64,000 bases of DNA, taken from Agapanthus africanus (lineage: Eukaryota > Streptophyta > Magnoliopsida > Asparagales > Amaryllidaceae). The notes beneath the pieces were generated by a model that saw only the letters and a program-made list of their open reading frames with translations, did not search any database and was not told the origin of the DNA. The translations under genes and the position numbers were made by a program. Shown here in pieces: positions 44,749-56,405 of the stretch. The number at the start of each line of letters is the position of its first letter. Position 1 is the stretch's first letter. The stretch lies in the NCBI GenBank assembly GCA_030015575.1, contig JASDDO010000026.1:448237096-448301095 (forward strand), written 5' to 3'.

Positions 44749-46704
44749 TGTTAGTGTATATGCCCTAGGGGCCATTATTGTATCATACTAGCATGTATAT
44801 TACTTAATGGAAGCTTGGGATATTCACAGTTGTAAATAACAGTTTTGCTAAACATAGTAGTATGCTACTTGGTTTGAGTCTACTTTAATATGTGCATATG
44901 TTTCTTGTAACGTATCACTTATACATATTAGTAGAGCCCATAGGATCTTTGCTTGATTACCAGCATCGTGATAGCAGTCACACTAGTGGGGGCTGGGTAG
45001 TCTGTAAGCAACATCCTATATAGGTCCCTGGTCGTTGGATTATCGAGATAGGGCATCGATATTCCGGAGTAGACTAAGTGTATACGCTTCTCATCCCAGT
45101 TAGGGAGATGGTCAGTCCCACAGCCATCAGTACGTCGTACTAGAGATAGTATATAGGTGCTCGTTAGGTTACGGGTACACCGGACAGGACTCGCCGGGGA
45201 ACTAATTGGTTGGTATTATACCCATCGTCAGTTAACAGTTCCCAGGTGACATGAGTACAGCATAGTCCGAAGACTTGAGACTTCTACTTCGCCTCGAGTG
45301 TGTCCCACCGTTCTTAGATTGCTACCGTACCACGGCTCAAAGGAGTCGTGTAAACAGGTAGCAGTTGGGTGCAGTCCCGAGTACTTGGAGGCAATGGCGG
45401 TTAGATAGGATTCGTCTCTCCCGGTATTGGGAGTTGATATCGCACTGTGTCAGAGAGCCATTACGCAAAGTCCCTGGCCAAGGCAAGCGAGATATACTGG
45501 TAGGTTCCAGTAGCTTCTCAGGGCGTAATGGGCTTCGCTCCTACACGACTTATACAGGTATTAGGGGACTGACGCTTGCCGCCCCCTAGGCTTGATATGC
45601 GATAGTCTTAGACGAACAGACCGGACTGTACGGAGATTGTCACATCAGGCTCAGTGGAAGTTCGGATGATTTACCTCATCGGCCTTCTTATCGACATATA
45701 CCTGGGGACCGTTACGTACAGCTAGTGCCGCTTACGGTCTGTGGTTAAACCCACTGGCAGTGTAGTGTCGAGTCTTTAGAGTCCCACACAGAGAGTTTCC
45801 CTGCTCCAGGAGAAACGATATAGAGGTTGTATGGTTTTACGACAAGGGTTCGAACGCGTACGTGTGTTTACGCACGTACGAGTTTTTCGGACAGTTTTTA
45901 CTATCCGTCTTTGGTTTAAGCCAGATTCTAGTATCGGGTTATTGGATTTATACAGTCTAAAGTTTTTCCGTGTTTTCACGGATTGGAGGGGCGTTCTCGT
46001 AATTTGTCGGGAAGGTTCTAGAAGAGTGGTGACTAAGGGGTTAAGGTGGCATGAGCATTAATTGCTTAATGACTCATTTGTGTGATTCATGCTTTGTATT
46101 AAATGATTCATTAATGAGTTAGTGAGTCATATGATGAATCACACTAGATGAATGAATCTAACCATGATGATAAATCATTTATATTATTTATTGGATTTAT
46201 TGTAATGGTTGATATATTCATATGAGTTCATTATTATTTTCATTATCATTCTCACCTTCTCTTTCCTCAAGCTCACTCTCTCTTGAAACCCTAACCCTAA
46301 CCTCTCATGTGTTGAGATCAAGGGTTAGATAGACTAAAACATCCATAACCTCATTCTATATCCTCTAGGTAGCTTAGATTAGCACTTTAAGCAACCTAGT
46401 TATCTCAAGTTTGAGATTAAGCTTGGCGTAGGAGCTTTCGGGTGGATCGTCTTTGATTTGAGGAGGCTGTGAAGTTGCCGATGTTCCAAGGAGCCTACGA
46501 GGAGTGGAGGACAGCGATGAAGACCCGAAGGACACGGTTCTTGAGGTATAATCATTTCACATAATAGTTTAGAACTTCTATGATTGTTGTTAGTTATCGG
46601 TTAGCTTCGATTCATGCGGTTAGTCGATGTTTAAGCAAAGAACAAGATCGTTTTTCATATTTTCGCCTCCCCGCAAGTCGTGGGGTGTTGCACATCGACT
46701 TACA
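44749..46704 (+). repeat. 3' LTR of C
   Basis: A 1956-bp LTR ending CATCGACTTACA, followed by the GGCGC duplication and the resumed D integrase. It has a stem-loop CGTACGTG/CACGTACG near 45857-45880 and a donor-like TTGAG/GTATAA at 46546. Confidence 0.93.
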
Positions 46705-46709
46705 GGCGC

Positions 46710-47182
46710 AGGCTTGGGTTTACAGTTGGCGATCATGTTTTCTTGAGGGTTTCTCCATTGAAGGGCGTATTGAGATTCGGAAAGAAAGGGGAAGCTTAGT
46801 CCCAGATATGTGGGTTCCTTAGAGATTCTCGAGTGTGTCGGCGCAGTTGTTTATCATTTGGCTCTTCCACCCAGCTTCCCAGATATTCACCCCGTGTTTC
46901 ATTATCAATGCTTCGCAAGTACCTTCATGATCCCTTTCAAGTGATTCAGTATTAGACAATTCTGCTGGAGCGCAACCTTTCTTTCACATAGAAGCCGGTA
47001 GTCATTCTAGATCGGCAGATGAAAAAACTGAGGTCTAAGGTCATACCGTCCGTAAAGGTTCTTTGGCGTGGCCCGAATAACGAAGAGGTCACGTGGGAAG
47101 CCGAGGACGAGAAGACGAAGAAATATCCCCATCACTTCGAGGGTACGCTGTTAGATTTTAAATTCGGGGACCGAATTTCTTT
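46710..47182 (+). pseudogene. Integrase tail and chromodomain-like end of D
   Basis: This continues D after C. Segments resembling the region after the integrase core (GRIEIRKERGSLVPDMWVP) are followed near 47020-47145 by a stretch reading LRSKVIPSVKVLWRGP then EVTWEAEDE and KYPHHFEG, the usual end of Tekay chromovirus polyproteins, where a chromodomain-like module targets insertion to chromatin. Part of the stretch is still open, but the gene as a whole is dead. Confidence 0.8.
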
Positions 47183-47194
47183 AAGGGAGGAAGA
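47183..47194 (+). other. Polypurine tract of D
   Basis: AAGGGAGGAAGA one base before the 3' LTR start TGTTACG. Confidence 0.75.
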
Positions 47195-47195
47195 T

Positions 47196-48540
47196 TGTTA
47201 CGTTTTAAACATCGTTTAGGCGAATTTTCCGATAATCGGTAATATAACTTGTGTTTTCCATAAAACTTAATTATAATTATTTTTCAACATAGACTTAAAT
47301 ATACCTATTTTAACTATGTAATTGCTAGTATTTGGCATTTACTTGTTCACTTATAAATTTCTAGTTTACTTAAATATTTTTCTTAATTAATTAATTTTTT
47401 TAAATATTATTTTAAGCTTTCACTTATATATTTAATTAGTGATAATTACAAATTGGAATGGGTTAATTATACGTTAGTGAACCATGACATTTTAAAACCT
47501 AGTTTATAACCTATTCTTTCTTTCTACAATTGTCTCCATGGTTCTAGACTATTCTAGGGTTAATTAGGAAATAAATTAATTAGGAAAAGAATTAATAAAT
47601 GAGAAAATGGGAGGTTTTCTTGACTTTACACCCACATACACACACTCAACTCTCCCCTCTGCTCACTTTGTCGAGCCAAATCTTTCAGCTCATCCCCATT
47701 TCCTCCACCTCATTTCACTTCAAAAATTCTTCAATTTTGCATCAAAAATCCATACAAAGTCTCATTAACTCATCATTAAACCTTCACCCAAAAGTTCTTG
47801 ACCTAGACTAGCATGGATCTTGGAGCAAGAAAGCATTTTTGGAGGCTAAGTTTTCAAGCTAGATCTCTAAATTGTGAGGTATAAATCTTAACCTCATAGT
47901 TAAATTGCTGGTTAATTATTTTAATCTAACTTAATTTAGTGTTAATATGGGCTTAATTGAATGTTAGAATTTTAAAGAAAGGGGTTTGGGTTCAAGTTAG
48001 GGTTTTGTCACTTGATTATGGTTACAATGTGTAGATTAACATCTTAAGACTTGAAAAATCTAAACTAGTTGTTAACTTGCTAATTGTTACTTTTAATTTG
48101 TCTCAATTAAATACTTTTGCAAACTAATTTCGTGATTAGTGTGTGAATAGGTGAGATTAAAATTTAGTATAGGTTTGTGTGGCTTAATTAAGTTATTAAG
48201 TGAACAATGTGGCCATTAGATTTGCTAAAACATCTAAATTTGAACTAAAATGGTAAATTGTTGCTTACTAGGTTTTCGGAATAAGTTGATTTTAACTAAG
48301 TTTGAGATTTTGATGCTTTACTATATATTTCCTATTATATTTAGAGTGTTGTGAGTGCGCGACGGGTACGATTGGGTTCTTGGTTTGGGGATTGCTACGC
48401 ATAGCGACCCCTAGTTGTGTTTTGTTGCGTTGTCGCGAACGCGTTTTGTGCACGAAGTGCTTGCGCGTCTAGTAGTGCGCATTGGTTGACTTGTATCGTT
48501 GTGTCCACGACCATTTACATATATCTATCCTCTTATTTAC
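47196..48540 (+). repeat. 3' LTR of D, piece 1 (U3 side)
   Basis: Starts TGTTACGTTTTAAACATCG after the polypurine tract. It is AT-rich, with a pyrimidine-rich stretch near 47640-47760 and no gene; open frames of 60-70 codons are chance. It is interrupted at 48540 by E2. Its sequence is not alignable by eye to the U3 of E1 or E2. Confidence 0.8.
48536..48540. repeat. Target-site duplication of E2 (TTTAC; partner 53161-53165)
   Basis: A perfect five-base match, and D LTR homology to E1 continues across the junction. Confidence 0.9.
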
Positions 48541-51500
48541 TGTCACGACCCGAAATATTAGCTCGTGACCAACACTTGAATCACGCAACGTCAAAAGACG
48601 TAACGGAATTCAAGTAAGCTGAAACCCAGAAATCTATACCTTTTAAGAAAAATAAAGGAGGTGAAGTTTTGAAATAAAGGTATAATGAAATCAAGTTTTC
48701 TTAATGCGTAAAAAGGATCATGAAAATGCAAGTAAAATTTACTAATTTGAAAGCGTTTTTCGTCTTTTAAAAATTTGGGCAGCACCTCCTTTGTATATTT
48801 TGATCCAAAACCACAATACATAGCAAGAATAATGGCATCCCCAAGCGGGAGCTAGCACTTCGCCAAACGGCGGATCACTACCACACAAGACAGTATATGT
48901 AAGTATATGACGCCCAACGGTGAAGTTCATCCAAAAAATGATAAAGAAAAACAAGACATATAAACCACAAGTAGCGGAAAACCCCTCGCTCTAAGTCTCG
49001 CAACCACAATCCTACTAAGTCTCATTACTTATACAATTTATAAATTTTGATTGATGGAGTTAACTAGATACAATATGAAATATAGATACAAGAGTGGGTA
49101 CGATACAAAAGTCCCACCTACCAATGCAAAACACCCGAATGCAACTGTGTACCAGCGAAGCCGTTACTGATCCAAGCAGTCAACCTGCAAGAACTGTGGC
49201 ACAACGGGGGTGAGTTGCCAACTCGTGAGTAGAAAAATATCAACAGATAGAAATCGAATAAATAACGACTCCTAGGTCAACTATATCATAAAGGTAATAC
49301 TATGGTATCTAGGATGACCGGGTCTGTATATGTTCCTACAAGGTAGTCAATGCCTATAAGCCTGTGGATAACATCCAACAGTATAATCAATGCATGTATG
49401 CATTTGGATCTCGTCCACCCATATAATCAATGTATGTATGCATGCGGATCTCGTCCACGTGTCAACCACTGACAGAACAACATCATGCATATAAATATCA
49501 TAAAAGCATATGCATGAAAATGTGAGGATATAAATCAACATGTGTCTCTCGCGACACCTCAAAACCATGGAACCTGAGTGTCCAGCATCGACACTCGAAA
49601 CATCATGAAAACCGTGTCCAGCATCGACACGTAAATCCTCATATATCTCAGGCGCCGCATTCTCAGATTGGTTCTCAGGCACCGCACACCCTGGTCGGCC
49701 CTCATATCCATCTCGCTACTCCAGTCGGTATCCTCCGGATAACCGCCGAGTCCAAATACTATCATCGGTAGGTAGTGCTCCCCTGCCGGGCTCACCGTCT
49801 AACATATACGAGTTTTCTTGCCCCGGGATACCTCACCGGGTCCACTATGTACCCGCAGACGGTGCCTACCGCTCCTCGAATCGGATTTCACATGCCACTC
49901 TCAGAACCGAGAAAACACATGGTGGACGCACGGAAATATCATATCAAGAGAAACCGGGTTTTTAAAACTGTACATGCTTTGTTTTGAAATAGCCACGGTT
50001 CTCAAATCCAGAAATCTCATGAAAACTGCATATCTCAATGCGTAAAAGCGTAAAGCATGATGTATGCAACATATAACACAATTGTAAGCATATCAATATA
50101 TCATGCAACATGGAACAGTGATATGACATATTAAGGGAAAACCTCTCTTTTAAATGATTCCAGTTTTTTAAATATATCATGCGGTTCCCAATCTCCTAAT
50201 AAAACCGGTGATCTATGTAGGTACAATATGTATATGCGCAAGTATAAATGTACCAATATAAGTGTGCACCAATATGGATATACAAATGTGTATATGCGCA
50301 AGTATGGATATATCAATGTATTTGTGCACCAATACGGATATACAAATGTGTATGTGCGCAAGTATGGATATATCAATGTATATGTGCACCAATATGGATA
50401 TACAAATGTGTATGTGCGCAAGTATGGATATATCAATGTATATGTGCACCAATATGGATATTCAAATGTGTATGTGCGCAAGTATGGATATATTAATGTA
50501 TATGTGCACCAATATGGATATACAAATGTGTATGTGCGCAAGTATGGATATATCAATGTATATGTGCACTAATGTGGATATAAAAATGTGTATGTCATGA
50601 TGCAGCAACCCTACTGTGTAGTGACATGGAAATTATCGATGATGAAGTGTGTGAGCCGGCAAATCTGTGTACGTGTAACATACGCAACATCGATAATGGT
50701 GCAGGTCTACTAGCACAGGTATAAGCAATGCAATGGGAATAATATGAATGCAGCATAAGGTAAATCATATGCAAATGCTGACGGGTATAAGTATCTAACC
50801 TGACCGAGTCGGTGAATATATCGATCGGTATCTAGCCACACAATTTCACGTACGATATAATCCATCGTACGGCATCCTCTAGTCAAGGGTATGGATCAAA
50901 CCTCAAGTCAACTCATCACGTACGGAAAATCATTATACAGCGGCATTAAGTTATCAGGGATCATATCATCCTATAGGACGAGAAGGGTACGGACCTAACG
51001 TCTCGTACGGCTACCACTCACGATTCACAACATATAATTATCTCTATATACCTATGTCCCAGGTCACACCCGCAATAATCTCATATTAGGGGACCGGCAG
51101 GGTATAAATCATCTCAATCGACTCGCATCCGTATACCAACATGTCACGAAATCATCACATCGCGTCATATATTCTTTTCAACGCATTTATATCCCTAATC
51201 AAGTCAATCTTACAAATACATTCTACCTTTACTATAAGCATAGGTATCTAATCTAACAAACACACCTGAACCATACAAACAGTTTTTGAAAGATGCGAAT
51301 CGTAGTTTTGAAAGTAGGGGCTACGGGGTTTTTAAAGAAAAGATATCATTTCAAAATCCATAACATCACTCAAGGTATCTGTTTGAAAGATGCATATGAT
51401 TCTTCAGTTTGGAAATAAGTATGGTTCGGATGACCCATCTACGTCGGCTATCTAGTCGTATTGTACCCTAAACGGCAGTATCGACAAACGTCGTCCTCAA

Positions 51501-53160
51501 ATTTCGTCATCCTATAATAGTCCTAACATAAAACTTCTAGCTATCCTCTAGTTTCTAATATGGTTTCATATCCATCCTCATTCTAACCCTAGTTTCCTAA
51601 TCTAGGTTTCCTTAACCATATTCTATAAATCAGTTTTCCATCAAAGCTTTGAGGGGGTGGTATACGCTATCCACCCGACTTCCCCCGTGGATATAGATCC
51701 ACTCACCTGGTCTTCGCTTGCCGAAATCGATGACGCTATGCTCTGTCGCCTCCGAATCAACGTGAAGGTACCTACAATAATAAACAATCGCTATGCGTAT
51801 TAAAATCAAGGCGGAAAACCAAAACAGCACACGTTTTGCTCATAGGTTAAAACCTATAGCTTCGCGTGCAAAACACGACTAAAAATCCTAGTCGTTGACG
51901 TTTAAACGCCACACGACCAAATACGAATTCCAATATCAAAACCAAGTATCCCAAAATACGGAAAACATATCCAAAAACACACCAAAATGCTCCCAGATTT
52001 TGATTCAGGTCAAACTAACCAATTTTGCATATGGGGTTGCTCTATATGACACCTAAGGGACCCACCAACCAAAAATCAACAAATCCCACCAAAATTGGGC
52101 CGCAAATTACGGCCAAAATGAATAAATTTGTGGCCGGATTTTTGAATCTTGGTCTCGGGTTTCAGGGGTTGCTTTATAATCACCTGCACATATCTCTGCC
52201 AAGTGAACTTATTTTATGATGGTCTCAGGTCATCCCAGATTCCTATATACCATCACTAAATCCAAAAAAACCCGATATAGACGAAACTAAAGTTCGTATT
52301 TTAGGGTTTGGTCCCTGGTCCAGGTCAAGAATTGGTCTCTACGGTCTTGTAACAGCCATTAGGCATCACCCAATCCACACAACACTCAAACCCCTCTCTA
52401 GGAATTTCTAAGTTCACAAATCCATCACTAAACGACTTCTATACATGCAAGGATACTAAATTAAAATTAATACTATTCTAATGGTCATGAAATTATCTCA
52501 TTTGGGCAACCCAAGAAAAACCCTAGCTCCTCAAGGTTATCAAAATCTAACTTTTTTTGGTCCAATGTGTAAAGGAGGAGGAGATGATCAATTTCAATGA
52601 AAAGGGTTTAGGCTTTTGATGGAGTTTTTGAGGTCGATCTTGGGGTTGATGGTGGAGGGAAGAGAGGAAGAAGAAGGAGAAGAAAATGATTGGGGAGCTG
52701 AAATGAGGCAGCCCCTCTCTCTTTCCTCTCTTATTCTCACCCCCACACTCAACTAATTACCCTTTTGCCTTTCCCCTTTTCTTTTCTTCTTTAAACTTTA
52801 AAACCAAAACACAAAATACCCAAACCAACACAAGAAAACAATATGTAACCAAAATGCAACATGACATGGTGCACTAGCCATGAAAAACTGTAAAAACACA
52901 GATTTGGATTAATCGCGATTAGCAGTGCACTAATCGGGTTTTTATCCAAACTGCATATAATAAATTTTAAGAACGCCAAATCCTTTAAATATACTATTAA
53001 ATGAATAAATCATTTTAATTTTCATTTATTTCACAATTATTGGTATATATTTTTACCCTTTTACCAAAACCCCAATTTCACAATCGGGCAGTTTTCGGGA
53101 AATATATTATTTTAATATTAAATTCCAAATATAATATTTTATATTTTCTGAAATGTTACA
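48541..53160 (-). mobile_element. Element E2: complete Tekay-like solo LTR, 4620 bp
   Basis: Read on the minus strand it begins TGTAACATTTCAG and ends TTTCGGGTCGTGACA, and it is flanked by a perfect TTTAC duplication (48536-48540, 53161-53165). It is homologous over its 3' two-thirds to E1 and to the D 3' LTR, and over much of its U3 to E1. There is no primer site, coding region or second LTR, so it is a solo LTR. It sits in the D 3' LTR, in the opposite direction. Its U3 side has AT-rich sequence and a pyrimidine-rich stretch (plus-strand 52640-52720). Open frames of up to 140 codons come from the minisatellite. Confidence 0.9.
50225..50598. repeat. 60-bp minisatellite inside E2
   Basis: About six copies of a 60-bp unit. 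Each unit is two related 30-bp halves, one with GTGCGCAAGTATGGATATAT and the other with GTGCACCAATATGGATATAC. Because 60 is a multiple of three and the unit lacks stops in several frames, long frames appear on both strands (for example 50131-50556 minus, 50228-50600 plus); I regard them as artefacts. Confidence 0.93.
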
Positions 53161-53165
53161 TTTAC

Positions 53166-54431
53166 TTGTGTGTGATTATAGGATCGGGTACAGAGACGTC
53201 GGACTGTCGCGGAAAAGAAAGGCTGTGATTTGATCAGATTAGCCGAGGTATCCCGGTGAGTCGATGTACACATCTATGGGGGGATCGTCTAGATGGCACG
53301 AGGCACCCGATAGTTAAGATTACTAGTAGTGCTTGAATTTATATGCGTAGTCTCCTAGTCATTCACCACATTGCATTGCATCATCTCATATATATATGAT
53401 ATGATATTATCTCATAGGACACTTGCACCATTACCATTGGTCCATGCCGCACGTGCACTATTTTATGTGAACACATACGCCATTGGTAATTGCTATGCCA
53501 CGAACACTATAGAACTTGTTTAAATTAATATCTAAAACATTTTCATCATATATGATATGTAAACCGGTAGTTGTATATTCATTTCATTAAGATGGATACG
53601 TAGGATTGTTAGTCATATATACATACCTCATTGGATCATGATTCATGCATAGCTTCTGGCCGTACTTCGCATGGTATATACTATCATACCATAGAATTCC
53701 ATCATCATCGACATGTTTACATATTGTGATTCTTCTTGAGGATTTCAGTACTTATGAGATTTCTGGATTTTGGAAAAAACCGCAGGAATTTTATAAACCT
53801 ATTATCATTTTAAAAATAGAAATTTGCGTTTTTCTCGTGATATGGTGTATGTGTTGTCCACCATGAGTTTTCCTGATTTCTGTTGGTTTTCGAGACCCGA
53901 TTAGAGGAGTAGGATGAACCGTCTCGTGTACATGGTGGACCCATTATGGTACCCCGGGGCGAGAGTGTTTTTGTGGGGATGACTATGAGCCTGGCAGGGG
54001 CAGACTACCTACCGGTGATGTCTGGCGCGGCGGATATCCGGAGGATACCGACTGTAGTCATGAGATTTGATGAGCTGGGCCGATCCGGACTGACAGAGCC
54101 CGAGACATTGAGATATTGAGATATTGATACATTTAGATATTAAGATATCGAGATATTGAGACATTCAAATATACATATATGGCGTCGATGCATGACACAG
54201 ATTTTCTGTTGATTTCATTGATGATACTTCGGTTTATTGCACAGAGGTTTTTCTAAGATAAGAATAATGATTTTCTCATTCCAGACATGTTCAGGTTTCG
54301 TGTATGATTATGCATTCATGTTGCATTCATGCCAGTACATCGTATCTTATTGATATATGTAGGATGTGACGCATTTGCGTGCATGCTTAGGATAGCCTTA
54401 TTGATGTTACTTACTACTCACGAGTAAGCAA
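53166..54431 (+). repeat. 3' LTR of D, piece 2
   Basis: Continues the LTR after E2; the TTTAC at 53161-53165 is the duplicated target. It aligns with E1 3390-7860, except where F1 interrupts E1. Shared blocks include the ACTTATGAGATTTCTGGATTT region (53748), ACCCCGGG (53951) and GATATCCGGAGGATACC (54032). Imperfect GATATT repeats lie near 54105-54175. H interrupts it at 54431. Confidence 0.8.
54427..54431. repeat. Target-site duplication of H (AGCAA; partner 63822-63826)
   Basis: A perfect five-base match; E1 shows the uninterrupted sequence GGCAACTCACCC at about 7860. Confidence 0.93.
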
Positions 54432-56405
54432 TGTTGGATATAGTGCCCTCTAAGTCAATTATTGGATCGCAGATACGTGATTGCAATGATTGAGGGAGGA
54501 CCTATACCGATATGAAAGTCTTACTCGAGATGATAGTATGCTATCTGGTTTGTCTTTATCATCGTTTACATGCTTTAGTTCTCTATTGCATGTTGATAGA
54601 GCCCATAGGATTCTTGCTTGACTGCCAGCAGTATGATGGCGATCATCTACGTGGGAGCTGGGGTCTGTAAGCACATCCTTAAAGTGTCCCTAGTCGTAGG
54701 AGTTTCAAGACAGGGCATCGATACTCCAGAGTAGACTAGTGTATACAGTCGAGACCCCGACGAGGGGCGGTGGCCGGTCTTACAAGCCATTGGTGTCAGT
54801 TGGTTCACTTAAGATGTATACAGGTGCTCATTGAGTACACCGGACAGGACTCGCCGTGAACATGCTAGTTGGTATTATATATATATCGTCAGATAGCAGT
54901 TCACTGGTGACATGTGTACAGGTTAGTTTGTCGACCTGAGATCGTCATTTGTCTCGTGTGAGTTCCCGCTGTGCTTAGATTACTACCCTAACACGCTCAA
55001 AGGAGACATGCAAACAGGTTTTAGTTGGGTACAGTCCCGAGCCATATGGAGGCAGTGAGCGGATCGTCGGAGATTCGTCTCTCCCGGTATTAGGGGTTGA
55101 TGTCGCACAGTGCACGGGTGGCCATCACTAGAAATCCTCGGCCGAGGTAGTGGAGAATTACTGATTTGGATCAGTAGTTTCTCAGGTGGTGATGGGCTTC
55201 ATACCGACACGAATTATCGCGTTGTTAGGGGTCTGACTTTATCCACCCCCTAGACTCGATATGCGATACTCTTAGACGAACGGACCGGACTGTACGGATA
55301 TTGTCACTGTTAGGCTCAGTAGGGTTTATGGATGAGTTCGCTCGTCAGCTTCCCTTCCAATCAATACGTAGGCAACCGTTACGTACAGCTTGTACCTCTG
55401 AAGTGCTAGAGGTTATACCCAATGCTAGTGTGTTGATGAGTCATTAGAGTCCCCCACAGACAGTTTCCCAAATTCGGGCGAAATGTTGTAGAGGCCGTAT
55501 GGTTTTATGGCAGGGTTCGGAACATGCACGTGCGTTTTCGCACGTGTCATATTTCGGGCAGATAATACTGGTAGGCTTTGGTTTAAGCCAGATCCGAGTA
55601 TTATACTGTGTAGATATAATATCTTTGTCTTAGTTACATTTGTATTCGGTCGTAATACAAATGCGGGTATGTTTATACTATTACGGGGTTATCCTGAAAT
55701 TCGTTTCAGGATCACTTTTGGAAGTTGCCAGTTTCCAGTTTTCTATCGGCCGTATTTAAGATCCGGTTAAATGCGGATTAATCTTTTCTTCTTGAGGGTG
55801 AGTCATGAGGTGAGTCATGAGTGGTAGCGTCATGTTATGGTGACTAGGATTAGTGAGTCACTTATTGCAATTATTGAATGATGAGGTGTTATTAGTGAGT
55901 CACCTTTTCATTAATGTTTCATGTTCTTGCTAAGATATTTCCACTTGATCTTTTCCTTTATGATTACCACCTTGATCCTACAATTCTCATTTTCACCCGA
56001 TCCAAAAGGCAACTTCATTAACCGTTCGTCCATAGCTTTGGACGTAACGAGACAAAGTGTTCTACTCATTCTTTACATCATCTTGGTCATCTCTTTTAGC
56101 AAACTTGACGGCCGAGTTGCATCGGTTCAGAGGCGGGAGCCCGTTTAAAGATCCGTCGACGTGGTGCCTCCTGGACGAGAAGACTGGAGATTCAGGAGAT
56201 CGGACCAGCCGCAACAAAGTGTGTGATGATAGTTGAAGACAGAAGGACTCGAATAGTTCGGTATAACATTTCTAACCACTTTGTAGTTTGTTAGTTTAGC
56301 TTTAATGGCAGATCCGGGTTATAGTACGCGATAGCGCCAGTTGTAAAAGTTTTTGTTTCGCATTTGGCGTATGCTAGATGGCCGGGGCGCTACCCTGGAC
56401 TTACA
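54432..56405 (+). repeat. 5' LTR of H
   Basis: Start TGTTGGATATAGTGCCCTC, end CTGGACTTACA. Stem-loops GCCGTA/TATGGC (55494-55511), CACGTGCG/CGCACGTG (about 55526-55545) and ATCCTGAAA/TTTCAGGAT with a TTCG loop (55691-55712). Donor-like GTTCG/GTATAAC at 56261. Confidence 0.93.

Larger units (their letters stand above)
16516..46704 (+). mobile_element. Element C: Angela-like Ty1/copia, split by B
   Basis: It has two LTRs (16516-18469 and 44749-46704), a primer site, a leader of about 2 kb, gag-protease-integrase-RT-RNaseH remnants and a polypurine tract. A perfect GGCGC duplication lies on both sides. It was inserted in the integrase of D and later received B in its RNaseH region. Coding parts resemble A closely. 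It is broken, with perhaps four or more breaks besides the insertion. About 7 differences in the first 250 LTR bases by eye, near 3 percent, suggest about 1 million years if the grass rate of 1.3e-8 per site per year applies. Confidence 0.92.

Noticed and set aside
50131-50600. Long overlapping frames on both strands (up to 141 codons) and a CRISPR-like look
   Set aside because: They follow from a 60-bp tandem repeat without stops; units adjoin directly with no unique spacers, and the repeat lies inside a plant LTR.
48541-53160. DNA transposon with TGTCACGACC and GTTACA ends
   Set aside because: The ends are those of an LTR (TG..CA), the duplication is five bases, and the body is homologous to E1 and the D 3' LTR.
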